From Ramlibacter sp. (GTDB lineage Bacteria; Pseudomonadota; Gammaproteobacteria; Burkholderiales; Burkholderiaceae_C), in contig JADJPY010000004.1 in assembly GCA_016713005.1 (NCBI GenBank), forward strand, positions 186,001 through 250,000: DNA of 64,000 nucleotides, given 5' to 3'. Shown piece by piece: positions 1-7,876 of the stretch. Numbering within the stretch: position 1 is the stretch's first letter; every line of letters begins with the position of its first letter. The translations under genes and the position numbers were made by a program. Under the pieces are notes generated by a model that saw nothing but the letters and a program-made list of their open reading frames with translations, ran no database searches and was not told the origin of the DNA.

Positions 1-1104
1 CGCTACCTGTTGCAACACCCCGGAGTGATCGACGAACTGGCCAACGACGCCATGCTCTCCGAGCGCTTCTCTGTCGAAGATTTCGAGCGGGAGATCGACC
101 AGAGACACAAGGCGCTGCAGGCCACCGGAGAGGATGACGACGAAGCGCTTCTCAACCTGTTGCGGCGAGCCCACCATGCGGAGGTCTTTCGCACCCTGGC
201 GAGGGACGTCGAGGGGCGGCTGACAGTCGAGCAGGTGGCAGATGACCTGAGTGCCCTGGCCGACTCGGTGCTGCGCGTCACGGCCAGTTTGTGCTGGCAG
301 CGGCTGAAAGGACGGCACCGTGAGACCCCTCAATTCGCCGTGATCGGCTACGGCAAGCTCGGCGGAAAGGAGCTGGGCTACGGCAGTGACCTTGACATTG
401 TGTTCGTGTACGAAGACCAGGATGAGCGCGCCGGCGAAATCTACGCCGCCTTCGTCCGCAAGATGATCAACTGGCTGACGGTGAAGACTGCGGAAGGCGA
501 CCTCTTCGAGATTGACACCGCGCTGCGCCCCAACGGCAGCTCGGGTCTGCTGGTCACCACCTTCGACGCCTATGCACGCTACCAGCAGCAGCGCGGCAGC
601 AACACCGCATGGACCTGGGAGCATCAGGCCATGACGCGTGCCCGTTTCGTGATGGGCAGCAAGAGCCTGGAATCCCGCTTTGACGCAGTGCGACAGTCCG
701 TCATTGCCGCGCCAAGGGACCTGGTCGCGCTGCAGCGCGAGATCATCGCCATGCGCGACAAGGTCCGAAGCGCGCACCCCGTCAAGCGCGACCAGTTTGA
801 TGTCAAGCATGGCGAAGGCGGCATGGTGGACGCCGAGTTTGCCGTCCAGTTCCTGGTGCTGGCCCACTCGTCGCGTTGTCCGGCCCTGCAGCCCAATCTG
901 GGCAACATTGCCCTGTTGCAGCTCGCCGAAGAGGCCGGGCTGCTGCCCTCCGGTCTGGGCCTCGCAGCCGGCAGTGCGTACCGGGAGTTGCGCCGGGTCC
1001 AGCACCGCGCGCGCCTCGATGAAAGACCGACCCATGTCGACACCAGCGAGCTCACCCGAGAACGCGATGCGATCCTGGCGCTGTGGAATGCGGTGTTTGG
1101 CTGA
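1..1104 (+). CDS. glnE: Bifunctional glutamine synthetase adenylyltransferase/adenylyl-removing enzyme, C-terminal part
   Basis: The frame is open from the first base, so the 5' end lies outside the window; about 367 C-terminal residues are present. GlnE attaches and removes AMP on glutamine synthetase in response to PII state, tuning nitrogen assimilation in the cytoplasm. The visible part holds the second nucleotidyltransferase domain, with the family signature GYGKLGGKE followed by GYGSDLD around residues 116-133, where the two Asp are the metal ligands. A helical tail follows with the conserved run HGEGGMVDAEFAVQ. The start cannot be judged. Identity is secure from the signature and the all-helical C-terminal domain. 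Confidence 0.95.
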   Translation, partial: RYLLQHPGVIDELANDAMLSERFSVEDFEREIDQRHKALQATGEDDDEALLNLLRRAHHAEVFRTLARDVEGRLTVEQVADDLSALADSVLRVTASLCWQRLKGRHRETPQFAVIGYGKLGGKELGYGSDLDIVFVYEDQDERAGEIYAAFVRKMINWLTVKTAEGDLFEIDTALRPNGSSGLLVTTFDAYARYQQQRGSNTAWTWEHQAMTRARFVMGSKSLESRFDAVRQSVIAAPRDLVALQREIIAMRDKVRSAHPVKRDQFDVKHGEGGMVDAEFAVQFLVLAHSSRCPALQPNLGNIALLQLAEEAGLLPSGLGLAAGSAYRELRRVQHRARLDERPTHVDTSELTRERDAILALWNAVFG

Positions 1105-1125
1105 AGTCCCGGCACCGGCTGCGCC

Positions 1126-1737
1126 GTGACGACTTTTCACCGGGCGGTTCATCGCCTTGCGGTCATCGAATGGACCGGACTGACAGGCACAGTGGCGTTG
1201 CTTTCGCTGGCGCTGTGGTTTTCTCCCGGGCAATACGCCTTGTCGTTTGCCAGTACGGACTGGTTGCGGCGACCCTGGACCCTGTGGACATCCGCTCTGG
1301 TGCACCAGGACTGGCAACACCTTGCAGCCAACCTGTGCGCGCTCCTCGCGCTGGGCGCGCTCGGCGCAATGTGGCGGACACCGGCACGAACGGCCTGGGC
1401 CATGCTCGTGGCCTGGCCACTGGGCGCGCTCGGGCTCCTGGCCTGGTCACAACCGATCGCATTTCATGGCTTGTCAGGACTCAATCACACGCTTGCCGCT
1501 GCGTTGGCGTTGCAGGCCACCGCGCAGCGCCGGGGCGGTGTCTGGCCGCTGGTCCTGCTGGTCGTCCTTGCCGTCAAGCTGGTGATGGAGCAAGCCTGGC
1601 TGCATCCGGTCGTCGCGGACGTCTCATGGCCATTCCCGGTGGTGGTCGCGGTGCACCTGAGTGGCGCCGCAGCTGGCGCTGCGATTGCTTCAGCCGCGTT
1701 GTGGCTCGCGCACCCGGTCAACCAGGGCCGTCGTTGA
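1126..1737 (+). CDS. rrtA: Rhombosortase-like rhomboid-family intramembrane serine protease
   Basis: This 203-residue membrane protein has about six hydrophobic segments. The rhomboid/rhombosortase active site is visible: HGLSGLNH with the nucleophile Ser near residue 117, and the base His near residue 177 in VVAVHLSG. The LVHQDWQHLAAN segment (residues 58-69) matches the early rhomboid loop. Rhombosortases cleave proteins that carry a C-terminal GlyGly-CTERM anchor before release at the cell surface. No such substrate is visible in this window, so the assignment rests on size and motifs. It starts 21 bases after glnE, possibly co-transcribed. Its last 48 bases overlap the convergent adenylyltransferase gene. 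Confidence 0.75.
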   Translation: MTTFHRAVHRLAVIEWTGLTGTVALLSLALWFSPGQYALSFASTDWLRRPWTLWTSALVHQDWQHLAANLCALLALGALGAMWRTPARTAWAMLVAWPLGALGLLAWSQPIAFHGLSGLNHTLAAALALQATAQRRGGVWPLVLLVVLAVKLVMEQAWLHPVVADVSWPFPVVVAVHLSGAAAGAAIASAALWLAHPVNQGRR

Positions 1738-2211
1738 ATAGCCTTCTGCAAAGTCCAGTGCAACCGCCCGTCCGCCCCATTGCTTGACCACACGGGCCTC
1801 TTCAAGCAGCTCCATGTCATAGTCGCCGCCCTTGCAATACACATCCGGCCTGACAAGGCGCAGCAGCTCGACAGGCGTATCTTCATCAAACCAGGTCACC
1901 AGGTCCACGCTTTGCAGTGCGGCGATGACCACGCCTCGATCAATCTCTGCATTCAGGGGCCGTCCGGGTCCCTTTCCGAGCCGCCGGGCCGACGCATCGG
2001 AATTGAGCGCCACCACCAGGCTGGCGCCAAGCGCGCGCGCCTGCTCCAGACAGATCACGTGACCACGGTGCAACACATCAAACACGCCATTGGTGAACAC
2101 CAACGGATGCGCAAGGACTGCCAGGCGCGACGGCAATTCGGCCCGGGCCGCCAGCTTGGAAAGGATCGGCGAGGGTACGTCCGTGCCTGCCAGGGAAGGT
2201 AGCGCGGGCAT
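1690..2211 (-). CDS. rfaE2: D-glycero-beta-D-manno-heptose 1-phosphate adenylyltransferase
   Basis: This 173-residue cytidylyltransferase-fold enzyme transfers AMP to heptose 1-phosphate to make ADP-heptose for the lipopolysaccharide inner core. The nucleotide-binding signature TNGVFDVLHRGH lies near residues 40-51, with the HxGH motif in HRGH. CKGGDYDME and the C-terminal GYSTTALVDRV are also typical. It is the separate RfaE2 form rather than the kinase-fused HldE. The chosen ATG lies 14 bases after the ferritin-like gene; an upstream in-frame extension would run through that gene and lacks homology. Its 3' end overlaps rrtA tail to tail. Confidence 0.88.
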   Translation of the reverse strand: MPALPSLAGTDVPSPILSKLAARAELPSRLAVLAHPLVFTNGVFDVLHRGHVICLEQARALGASLVVALNSDASARRLGKGPGRPLNAEIDRGVVIAALQSVDLVTWFDEDTPVELLRLVRPDVYCKGGDYDMELLEEARVVKQWGGRAVALDFAEGYSTTALVDRVREPQRG

Positions 2212-2225
2212 GCAGCAGGCGTCGC

Positions 2226-3092
2226 TCAGGCTGAGCGCGGTTGCGGCCCCGCACCCGCAGCAACCAGTGTCGCGGCCAGTTCCTTGCGGTAGCGGTTGAG
2301 CTCCTGCACGCTCTTGAAGCTGCGGTCTAAGAGCAGGCTCATGTTGTGCAGGATGCGCTCGACGACCTTGCTCTCCCAGCCGCTGTCGAAGTTGATCTGT
2401 GTGTCCAGCCACTGCTCCAGCCATTCGGGATTGGGCAGGCGGCTCTGGATGGTGTCGCGCGGGAAGAGTGCCTTGTTCACATGCAGGTTGGTGGGGTGCA
2501 GTGCCTGGGCGGTGCGTCGGGCACTGGCCATTAGCACCCCGACTTTGGAAAACGCGGCTTTGGCCTCGTCACCAAACTTGCCGATGGCGCGCTTCATGTA
2601 GCGCAGGTAGGCCCCGCCGTGGCGGGCCTCGTCCTGGCTCAGGGTGGTATAGATGTGCTTGATGACCGGCTCGGTGTGCCATTCGGCGGCCCGCCGGTAC
2701 CAGTGGTTCAGGCGAATTTCCCCGCAAAAGTGAAGCATCAGGGTTTCAAGGGCGGGCGCGGGTTCGAACTCGAAGCGCACCTCGTGCAGTTCCTTTTCGG
2801 TCGGGGCCAGTTCGGGCCGGAAGCGCTTCAGGTATTCCATCAGCACCAGCGAGTGCTTCTGCTCTTCAAAGAACCAGATCGACATGAACGCCGAGAAGTC
2901 GCTGTCGTCCTTGTTGTCTCGCAGGAACATCTCAGTGGCCGGCAGGGCCGACCACTCTGTGATGGCGTTCATCTTGATGGTCTGGGCCTGTTCGTCAGAC
3001 AGCTTGGACGCCTCAAACGATCCCCAGGGAATGTCCTTGTCCATGTCCCATCGGACAGACTCAAGTTGCTTGAAGAGTTCAGGGTAGAGCAT
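2226..3092 (-). CDS. Ferritin-like di-iron carboxylate protein
   Basis: A 288-residue, mostly helical protein with two ExxH-type iron ligand motifs, EEQKH at residues 76-80 and DEARH at 154-158. Additional glutamates occur near residue 47 and in GEIRLNH near 125. This is the pattern of a four-helix di-iron site as in ferritin-like, acyl-ACP desaturase-like and demethoxyubiquinone hydroxylase-like proteins. No signal peptide is seen, so it should be cytoplasmic. The substrate is unknown; I would call it a ferritin-like domain protein. It precedes rfaE2 by 14 bases and probably shares its transcript. Confidence 0.75.
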   Translation of the reverse strand: MLYPELFKQLESVRWDMDKDIPWGSFEASKLSDEQAQTIKMNAITEWSALPATEMFLRDNKDDSDFSAFMSIWFFEEQKHSLVLMEYLKRFRPELAPTEKELHEVRFEFEPAPALETLMLHFCGEIRLNHWYRRAAEWHTEPVIKHIYTTLSQDEARHGGAYLRYMKRAIGKFGDEAKAAFSKVGVLMASARRTAQALHPTNLHVNKALFPRDTIQSRLPNPEWLEQWLDTQINFDSGWESKVVERILHNMSLLLDRSFKSVQELNRYRKELAATLVAAGAGPQPRSA

Positions 3093-3143
3093 GGCTGACT
3101 TTCGTGACTGCCCGTATTTTAGGCGCTGAGTGTGAAAAAGGCC

Positions 3144-4691
3144 TTACAAATCATCAAGGTTCGCAAGGACATACGCAGCCCGCTGGCGGATGGATTTGCG
3201 CTCTTCGATGTCGAACCTGCCGATGTTTCGCGCCATCAGCACGGTTCGCGGATTTTTCATCAGGCTGTCTTCGTGCCGGTCCAGGAAATGCCAGTACAGC
3301 GTGGTCATCGGGCAGGCGGTGTCGCCGGTTTTCTGCTCGGGGTTGTAGGCGCAGCCCCTGCAGTAGTTGCTCATGCGCCTGATGTACTGGCCGCTGGCGA
3401 TGTAGGGCTTGCTGGTGAAGCGCCCTCCATTGGCAAACAGCGCCATGCCGGCCGTGTTGGGCAGTTCCACCCATTCCACCGCGTCCACGTACATCGCGAG
3501 GTACCAGTCGCTCACCGCCTGCGGTCGGATCTCGGCCAGCACCGCGAACTGTCCGGTCACCATCAGCCGCTGGATGTGGTGGGCGTGGCCGTGCTCCAGC
3601 GTCTGGCCGCCCACGTCGCGCCTGCAGGCCATGCGCGTGCGGCCCGTCCAGTACCAGGCGGGCAAGGGGCGCTGGTGGTTGAAGTGGTTGACTTCTTTCA
3701 TTTGCGGCATGTCCAGCCAGTACACGCCACTGATGAATTCGCGCCAGCCCAGGACTTGCCGGATGAAACCCTCCACGCTGGCCAGGTCCAGCCCACGGTC
3801 GCGGTAGGCGGTCTCGGCGGCGGCGATCACCTCGCGCGGGTCCAGCAGGTGCAGGTTCAGGCTGGTGGCCAGCAGGGCGTGCCAGCCCCAGGGCGTGTTC
3901 GTCCACATGGCGTCCTGCTGCGGGCCAAAGTGCGGCAGCCGCAGGTCGATGAAGCGCTGCAGCGCCTGCAAGGCCTGCTCGCGCGTCACCGGCCACTGGA
4001 AGCTGGCCAGCGAACCCGGGTGGCCGGGGAAATGCCGCTCCACCAGCTCAAACACCTGGCGGGTGATGCGGTCAGGCTCGAACCACGCGGGCGCGGGAAT
4101 GTCGCCCGGCCCGCTGGCCGGGTATCCCTTGCGGTTGTCGGCATCAAAGTTCCACTGGCCGCCTTCGGGCTCGCGGCCCTGCATCAGCACGCCGTGGCGG
4201 CGGCGCATCTCGCGGTAGAAGAACTCCATGCGCAGCTCCTTCTTGCTGCCCGCCCAGCGCGCGAACTCGTCGCGCGTGCACATGAAATGACTGTCCGGCA
4301 GCACCTGCAGCGGCACACCCGCGGCGCTCGCAGCGTCCTGCACAGCGGCCAGCATGCGCCACTCGCCTGGCTCGCAGATTTTGAGCATTTCCGGCTCCAG
4401 CCCGCGCAGCGCCTGCCTGAGGCGCTCCTGAAATGATAGCAATCCAGGTTGCTCATCGAGCCGCACGTAGGTGTAGGGCCAGCCCTGGCGGTGCAGCTCG
4501 TTGCAGAAATGACGCATGGCGGAGAGAAACAGTGCAATCCGCGCCTTGTGGCTCCAGACCTGCGTGCCCTCGCCCGGCGCCTCGATCATCAGCACGCGGT
4601 CGCGCAACGCGTCAAACCCCTGAAGCGCGGGGTTGCCCAGCCAGAGCTGGTCGCCCAGCACCAGCACCACGCGGCGCAGACTTTTGCTCAT
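3144..4691 (-). CDS. Cryptochrome/photolyase, FeS-containing bacterial type (possible (6-4) photolyase)
   Basis: This 515-residue flavoprotein opens with VVLVLGDQL, as in the deoxyribodipyrimidine photolyase-related group (PhrB/FeS-BCP) that binds FAD, a lumazine antenna and a 4Fe-4S cluster. Near the C-terminus the cysteines of [11 protein letters not shown] and [13 protein letters not shown] supply the cluster ligands, and MARNIGRF follows. Agrobacterium PhrB of this group repairs (6-4) photoproducts; activity here is inferred. The ATG at 4691 overlaps the stop of the DUF2256 gene as ATGA, so translation is coupled. A longer in-frame start lies inside that gene and is not credible. Residues about 84-103 are encoded by a copy of dispersed repeat family A. 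Confidence 0.88.
   Translation of the reverse strand: MSKSLRRVVLVLGDQLWLGNPALQGFDALRDRVLMIEAPGEGTQVWSHKARIALFLSAMRHFCNELHRQGWPYTYVRLDEQPGLLSFQERLRQALRGLEPEMLKICEPGEWRMLAAVQDAASAAGVPLQVLPDSHFMCTRDEFARWAGSKKELRMEFFYREMRRRHGVLMQGREPEGGQWNFDADNRKGYPASGPGDIPAPAWFEPDRITRQVFELVERHFPGHPGSLASFQWPVTREQALQALQRFIDLRLPHFGPQQDAMWTNTPWGWHALLATSLNLHLLDPREVIAAAETAYRDRGLDLASVEGFIRQVLGWREFISGVYWLDMPQMKEVNHFNHQRPLPAWYWTGRTRMACRRDVGGQTLEHGHAHHIQRLMVTGQFAVLAEIRPQAVSDWYLAMYVDAVEWVELPNTAGMALFANGGRFTSKPYIASGQYIRRMSNYCRGCAYNPEQKTGDTACPMTTLYWHFLDRHEDSLMKNPRTVLMARNIGRFDIEERKSIRQRAAYVLANLDDL
4385..4443 (-). repeat. Dispersed repeat family A, copy 1 (inside the photolyase gene)
   Basis: On the minus strand: GCTATCATTTCAGGAGCG, CCTCAGGCAGGCGC and GGGCTGGAGCCGGAAATGC. 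The blocks CAGGAGCG, TCAG, CAG, GGGCTG and GAAA are shared in order with the topB copy. It is the most diverged copy, inside the coding frame. Confidence 0.5.
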
Positions 4692-4852
4692 CCCTTCGCC
4701 GCGGGTGCCGCGGCGCGGCAGCGGTCTGAGCAGTACTTCACCTCTGCCCACGTGCGCGCCCACTTGCGCCGCCAGCTCATGGGACGCCCGCACACGGCAC
4801 AGGGCTTCTGCGGCAAGGCGGCCTTGTTTCCCCTGAATCCTGTTTGACTCAT
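4688..4852 (-). CDS. DUF2256 small zinc-ribbon-like protein
   Basis: A 54-residue protein below usual ORF length cut-offs. It carries the DUF2256 signature: a first cysteine pair in [15 protein letters not shown] and a second in VKYCSDRCR, which suggests one bound zinc. A basic and aromatic stretch lies between the pairs. Function is unknown. DUF2256 genes are repeatedly found beside cryptochrome/photolyase genes, as here, where the TGA overlaps the photolyase ATG. It reads first in the two-gene operon, diverging from the glutathione peroxidase gene with 27 bases between the start codons. Confidence 0.85.
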   Translation of the reverse strand: MSQTGFRGNKAALPQKPCAVCGRPMSWRRKWARTWAEVKYCSDRCRAAAPAAKG

Positions 4853-4879
4853 GGTGCGTACATCCTTTCAGGAGATTCC

Positions 4880-5452
4880 ATGTTCCAGCCTTCCGCGATT
4901 GCCCTCACCCTCGCCCTGCTGCCCCTGGCCAGCCTGGCCCAGCCCGCGCCTGCCCCGGCGGGCACCGTGGCCTGTCCGGCCCTGCTGCAGCACACCTTGC
5001 CACGCCTGCAGGACGAAAAGCCCCAGCCCCTTTGCCAGTACGCCGGCAAGGTGCTGCTGGTGGTCAACACCGCCAGCTTTTGCGGCTTCACCCCGCAGTA
5101 CCAGGGGCTGGAGGCACTGCACACCAGGTACAAGGACCGCGGCCTGGTGGTGCTGGGCTTCCCGTCCAATGATTTCTCGCAGGAAACCGGCAGCAACAAG
5201 CAGATCGCCGATTTCTGCGAAAGCACCTTCGGCGTGAAATTCCCCATGTTCACCAAAACCACGGTGCGTGGCCCCCAGGCCCACCCGTTCTACAAGGCGC
5301 TGGCCCAGCACACCGGGCAGCCGCCGCAATGGAACTTCCACAAGTACCTGATCGGGCGGGACGGCAAGGTGGTGGCGGCCTTCCCCAGCGCCACCGGCCC
5401 CGAGAGCCGCGAGCTCGTCACGATCGTTGAAAAACTGTTGGTTGCAAAATAA
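4880..5452 (+). CDS. Exported glutathione peroxidase-like thiol peroxidase
   Basis: A 190-residue thioredoxin-fold peroxidase with an N-terminal signal sequence of about 20 residues ending LASLA, so it is probably periplasmic. The peroxidatic cysteine is Cys68 in NTASFCGFTPQY, and the family motifs WNFHKYLIGRDG and FPMF are present. The usual FPCNQF motif is FPSNDF here: the resolving Cys is Ser and the catalytic Gln is Asp, so its chemistry may differ from classical GPx. The ATG at 4880 is chosen because it follows AGGAG closely and begins the signal peptide. It is divergent from the DUF2256-photolyase pair, consistent with a stress-response locus. Confidence 0.87.
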   Translation: MFQPSAIALTLALLPLASLAQPAPAPAGTVACPALLQHTLPRLQDEKPQPLCQYAGKVLLVVNTASFCGFTPQYQGLEALHTRYKDRGLVVLGFPSNDFSQETGSNKQIADFCESTFGVKFPMFTKTTVRGPQAHPFYKALAQHTGQPPQWNFHKYLIGRDGKVVAAFPSATGPESRELVTIVEKLLVAK

Positions 5453-5460
5453 ATACCGTT

Positions 5461-5483
5461 CAGTCACAATATGACTGTACAGT
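5461..5483. promoter_or_regulatory. Candidate operator: nested inverted repeats
   Basis: The sequence holds CAGTCA-N5-TGACTG (5461-5466 and 5472-5477), which extends imperfectly to 5458-5480. It overlaps a perfect palindrome ACTGTACAGT at 5474-5483. A weak promoter-like pair, TTGCAA at 5442-5447 and CACAAT at 5465-5470 with 17-base spacing, overlaps it. It lies 250 bases before the FAD oxidoreductase gene. The binding protein is unknown. The TGTACA core resembles half-sites of LitR/CarH-type light regulators, but the published Pseudomonas putida arrangement of two such boxes 12 bases apart is not present. Confidence 0.35.
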
Positions 5484-5737
5484 ACCAAAATGATGTTTGC
5501 CCTTCAACCGTTCACAAAAATTTACCGGGCTCGCCCTGAGGCCAGCGGGAACTCCGCGCCCGCCGGTCGAGTCCATGGCATGACGGATGGGGCTCATGTC
5601 CTCCACAGGTTCCTGCTGCGAAGCCTTCCGGGCCAACTGGCTCCGGATGCAATCCCGAGGCGCTTCTCCTCCTCCTCCCTCCCTCCCTCGTTCGCGTCGG
5701 GGCGCTTCGCAGCAATTTTCTTTTCCGGGCGGGCGCG
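5484..5737. other. Leader region of the lipid-modification operon, no gene seen
   Basis: The 285-base gap between the peroxidase stop and the FAD oxidoreductase GTG holds the inverted repeats above and then GC-rich sequence with a pyrimidine-rich run near 5668-5690. A frame open from 5490 to 5741 gives a low-complexity Ser/Arg/Pro protein without family features. I do not regard it as a gene. The region is probably a 5' leader. Confidence 0.4.
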
Positions 5738-7081
5738 GTGACCCGGCCGCTCAAACTGGCCATCGTCGGCTCGGGCATTTCCGGGCTGGCCGTCGCCCAC
5801 ACCCTCCAGGGCCGCGCCGACATCACGCTGTTTGAAGCCGGCGAATGGTTCGGTGGCCACACCCATACGGTGGACCTGACCCTGCCGGTCGGTGACCGCC
5901 TCGTCACCCATGGGGTGGACACCGGGTTTCTGGTGTTCAACGAGCGGACCTACCCGAACCTGATCAACCTGTTTGGGCAGCTGGGCGTGCCGACCACGAA
6001 GTCGGACATGTCCTTTTCTGTTCAGGTGCCGGGCGTGCGCAAGGGCGGACCTCTGGAATGGAGCGGCAGCTCGCTGGACACGGTGTTTGCCCAGCGTGGC
6101 AACCTTTTCAACGGCCGCTTCCTGCGCATGTTGCGCGACCTGTTGCGCTTCAACGCGCTGGCCACGCGGCTTGCAAAGGCCGGCGACGACGCCGAACTGA
6201 TGCAGCCGCTTTCGGAGTTCCTGCGCGGCAACCGCTTCAGTGACGAGTTCCGCGACTGGTATTTCCTGCCCATGCTGGGCTGCATCTGGAGCTGCCCGAC
6301 CGACCAGATGCTGCAGTTCCCGGTCAGCACCATGATCCGGTTTTGCCACAACCACGGTCTGATCCAGGTGCGCGACCGGCCCCAGTGGTGGACTGTCGCA
6401 GGCGGCGCACGGCAGTACGTGGAAAAGATCCTCGCCGGCATTCCAGACCAGCGTCTGAACACGCCGGTGCGACGCATTGAGCGCCATGCGGCGGGCGTGC
6501 GGGTCGTGACCGACGCTGGTGCCGAGCCCTTTGACCGTGTCGTGCTGGCCACCCACTCCGACCAGGCGCTGGCGCTGCTGGGTGAAGCCGCCTCGCCCGA
6601 CGAGCGCGCGACGCTGGGCGCCATCCGCTACCAGTCCAACCGCGCCGTGCTGCACACCGACGTCTCGGTGTTGCCGCGCAACCCCAAGGCCTGGGCCGCC
6701 TGGAACTACGAACGCGCCGCGGGCGGTGACCGCGAGCGCAGCCAGGTCTGCCTGCACTACCTGCTCAACCGCCTGCAACCCCTGCCCTGGCAGCAACCAG
6801 TGGTCGTCTCCCTGAACCCGGTGCGCGCGATCGACACCCGTCGCATCCTGGGCACGTTTGAGTATGCCCACCCGGTGTTCGACCTCGCTGCCGTGCGCGC
6901 GCAGGACGGCGTGCCGCAATTGCAAGGGCGCCACCACACCCATTTCTGCGGCGCCTGGATGGGCTATGGCTTTCACGAGGACGGCCTCAAGGCCGGCCTG
7001 GGCGTGGCACGCCAGCTGCTGATCGAGGCCGCGAAACTGCAATCCGGCGAGTCCGGCCGGACCCGGGCGCAGGCCACATGA
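5738..7081 (+). CDS. FAD-dependent amine-oxidase-fold oxidoreductase
   Basis: A 447-residue flavoprotein starting at GTG, beginning with the Rossmann FAD motif LAIVGSGISGLAVAHTL and then GEWFGGHTHTV. The C-terminal FAD-binding segment lies around HFCGAWMGYGFHEDGLKAG. Proteins of this type head conserved clusters with DUF1365 and a CFA-like methyltransferase. In Rhodobacter sphaeroides and Rhodopseudomonas palustris the furan fatty acid pathway includes an oxidising enzyme (UfaD or UfaO) acting on methylated acyl chains. This gene is a candidate for such a role by context only. Its stop overlaps the next ATG by four bases, so it is the first gene of a tight operon running to 12787. Confidence 0.8.
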   Translation: MTRPLKLAIVGSGISGLAVAHTLQGRADITLFEAGEWFGGHTHTVDLTLPVGDRLVTHGVDTGFLVFNERTYPNLINLFGQLGVPTTKSDMSFSVQVPGVRKGGPLEWSGSSLDTVFAQRGNLFNGRFLRMLRDLLRFNALATRLAKAGDDAELMQPLSEFLRGNRFSDEFRDWYFLPMLGCIWSCPTDQMLQFPVSTMIRFCHNHGLIQVRDRPQWWTVAGGARQYVEKILAGIPDQRLNTPVRRIERHAAGVRVVTDAGAEPFDRVVLATHSDQALALLGEAASPDERATLGAIRYQSNRAVLHTDVSVLPRNPKAWAAWNYERAAGGDRERSQVCLHYLLNRLQPLPWQQPVVVSLNPVRAIDTRRILGTFEYAHPVFDLAAVRAQDGVPQLQGRHHTHFCGAWMGYGFHEDGLKAGLGVARQLLIEAAKLQSGESGRTRAQAT

Positions 7082-7863
7082 CCAAGGCGCAGCCACTCAT
7101 CGGCACAGGACAGGTGCGCCACACGCGGCTGCGCCCGGCACGCCACGCGTTCGCCTATCCCACCTACTTCCTGATGCTGCCCCTGCGCAGCATGCGGACC
7201 AGCGGCAGCGGTGCACTGGCCTGGAACCGGGGCGCGGCGCTCAGCTTTTTTGACGCCGACCACGGCGACGGCCGTGCTCCGCAGGACGGCGGCGCCCTGG
7301 CCTGGCTGGACGAGCTGTTGCAGCGGGAGAACATCACCGATGCCACAGGCGAGGCCTGGCTGCATTGCTACCCGCGGGTTCTGGGCTACACATTCAAGCC
7401 GGTGAGCTTCTGGTATTGCCATCGCCCCGACGGCAGCCTGCGCGCCATCGTGGTGGAGGTCAACAACACCTTCGGTGAGCGCCATTTCTACCTGCTTGAC
7501 TCACCGGTGGACGGTCGTTTGCTGGGCGTGGAGCTGCGCGCGCGCAAGGTGTTCCACGTCTCGCCGTTCTGTGCGGTGGAGGGCGGATACCGCTTCCGCT
7601 TCATGCGTACAGGCGCTGACGGTACCGAGCGCACCGTGGTGCGCATCGACTACGACGACAGCGAAGGACCACTGCTGCAGACCAGCGTCAGCGGCAGCCT
7701 GCAGCCCCTAACTGCGGCTGCGGCACGGCATGCCCTGTGGCGCCATCCGGCCATGACGCTGGGCGTGATCGCCCGCATCCACTGGCAGGCGCTGCAGCTC
7801 TGGCGCAAGCACGTGCTCGTTCGCCGTAAGCCCGCCCCGCCTGAATCCCTGGTGACCCGCTAA
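7078..7863 (+). CDS. DUF1365 domain protein
   Basis: A 261-residue protein of the DUF1365 family, with conserved stretches near the N-terminus (VRHTRLRPARHAFAYPTYF) and the core GYTFKPVSFWYC followed by VEVNNTFGERHFYLL. No biochemical activity is firmly assigned to the family. It is nearly always next to an FAD oxidoreductase and a CFA-like methyltransferase, which points to membrane lipid modification. No signal peptide is seen. It is translationally coupled to the preceding gene through an ATGA overlap and is followed after 13 bases by the methyltransferase. Confidence 0.85.
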   Translation: MTKAQPLIGTGQVRHTRLRPARHAFAYPTYFLMLPLRSMRTSGSGALAWNRGAALSFFDADHGDGRAPQDGGALAWLDELLQRENITDATGEAWLHCYPRVLGYTFKPVSFWYCHRPDGSLRAIVVEVNNTFGERHFYLLDSPVDGRLLGVELRARKVFHVSPFCAVEGGYRFRFMRTGADGTERTVVRIDYDDSEGPLLQTSVSGSLQPLTAAAARHALWRHPAMTLGVIARIHWQALQLWRKHVLVRRKPAPPESLVTR

Positions 7864-7876
7864 CCGCTCCCGACCC

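Noticed and set aside
5458..5499. LitR/PplR-type direct repeat (two TGTACA-like boxes 12 bases apart)
   Set aside because: Only one TGTACA is present; at the required spacing the sequence reads GTTCAG on one side and TGTTTG on the other, so the published Pseudomonas putida pattern is not met.
5490..5741. Possible 83-residue gene before the FAD oxidoreductase
   Set aside because: Low-complexity Ser/Pro/Arg composition, no recognisable motif, weak start region, and it overlaps the GTG start of a well-supported gene.
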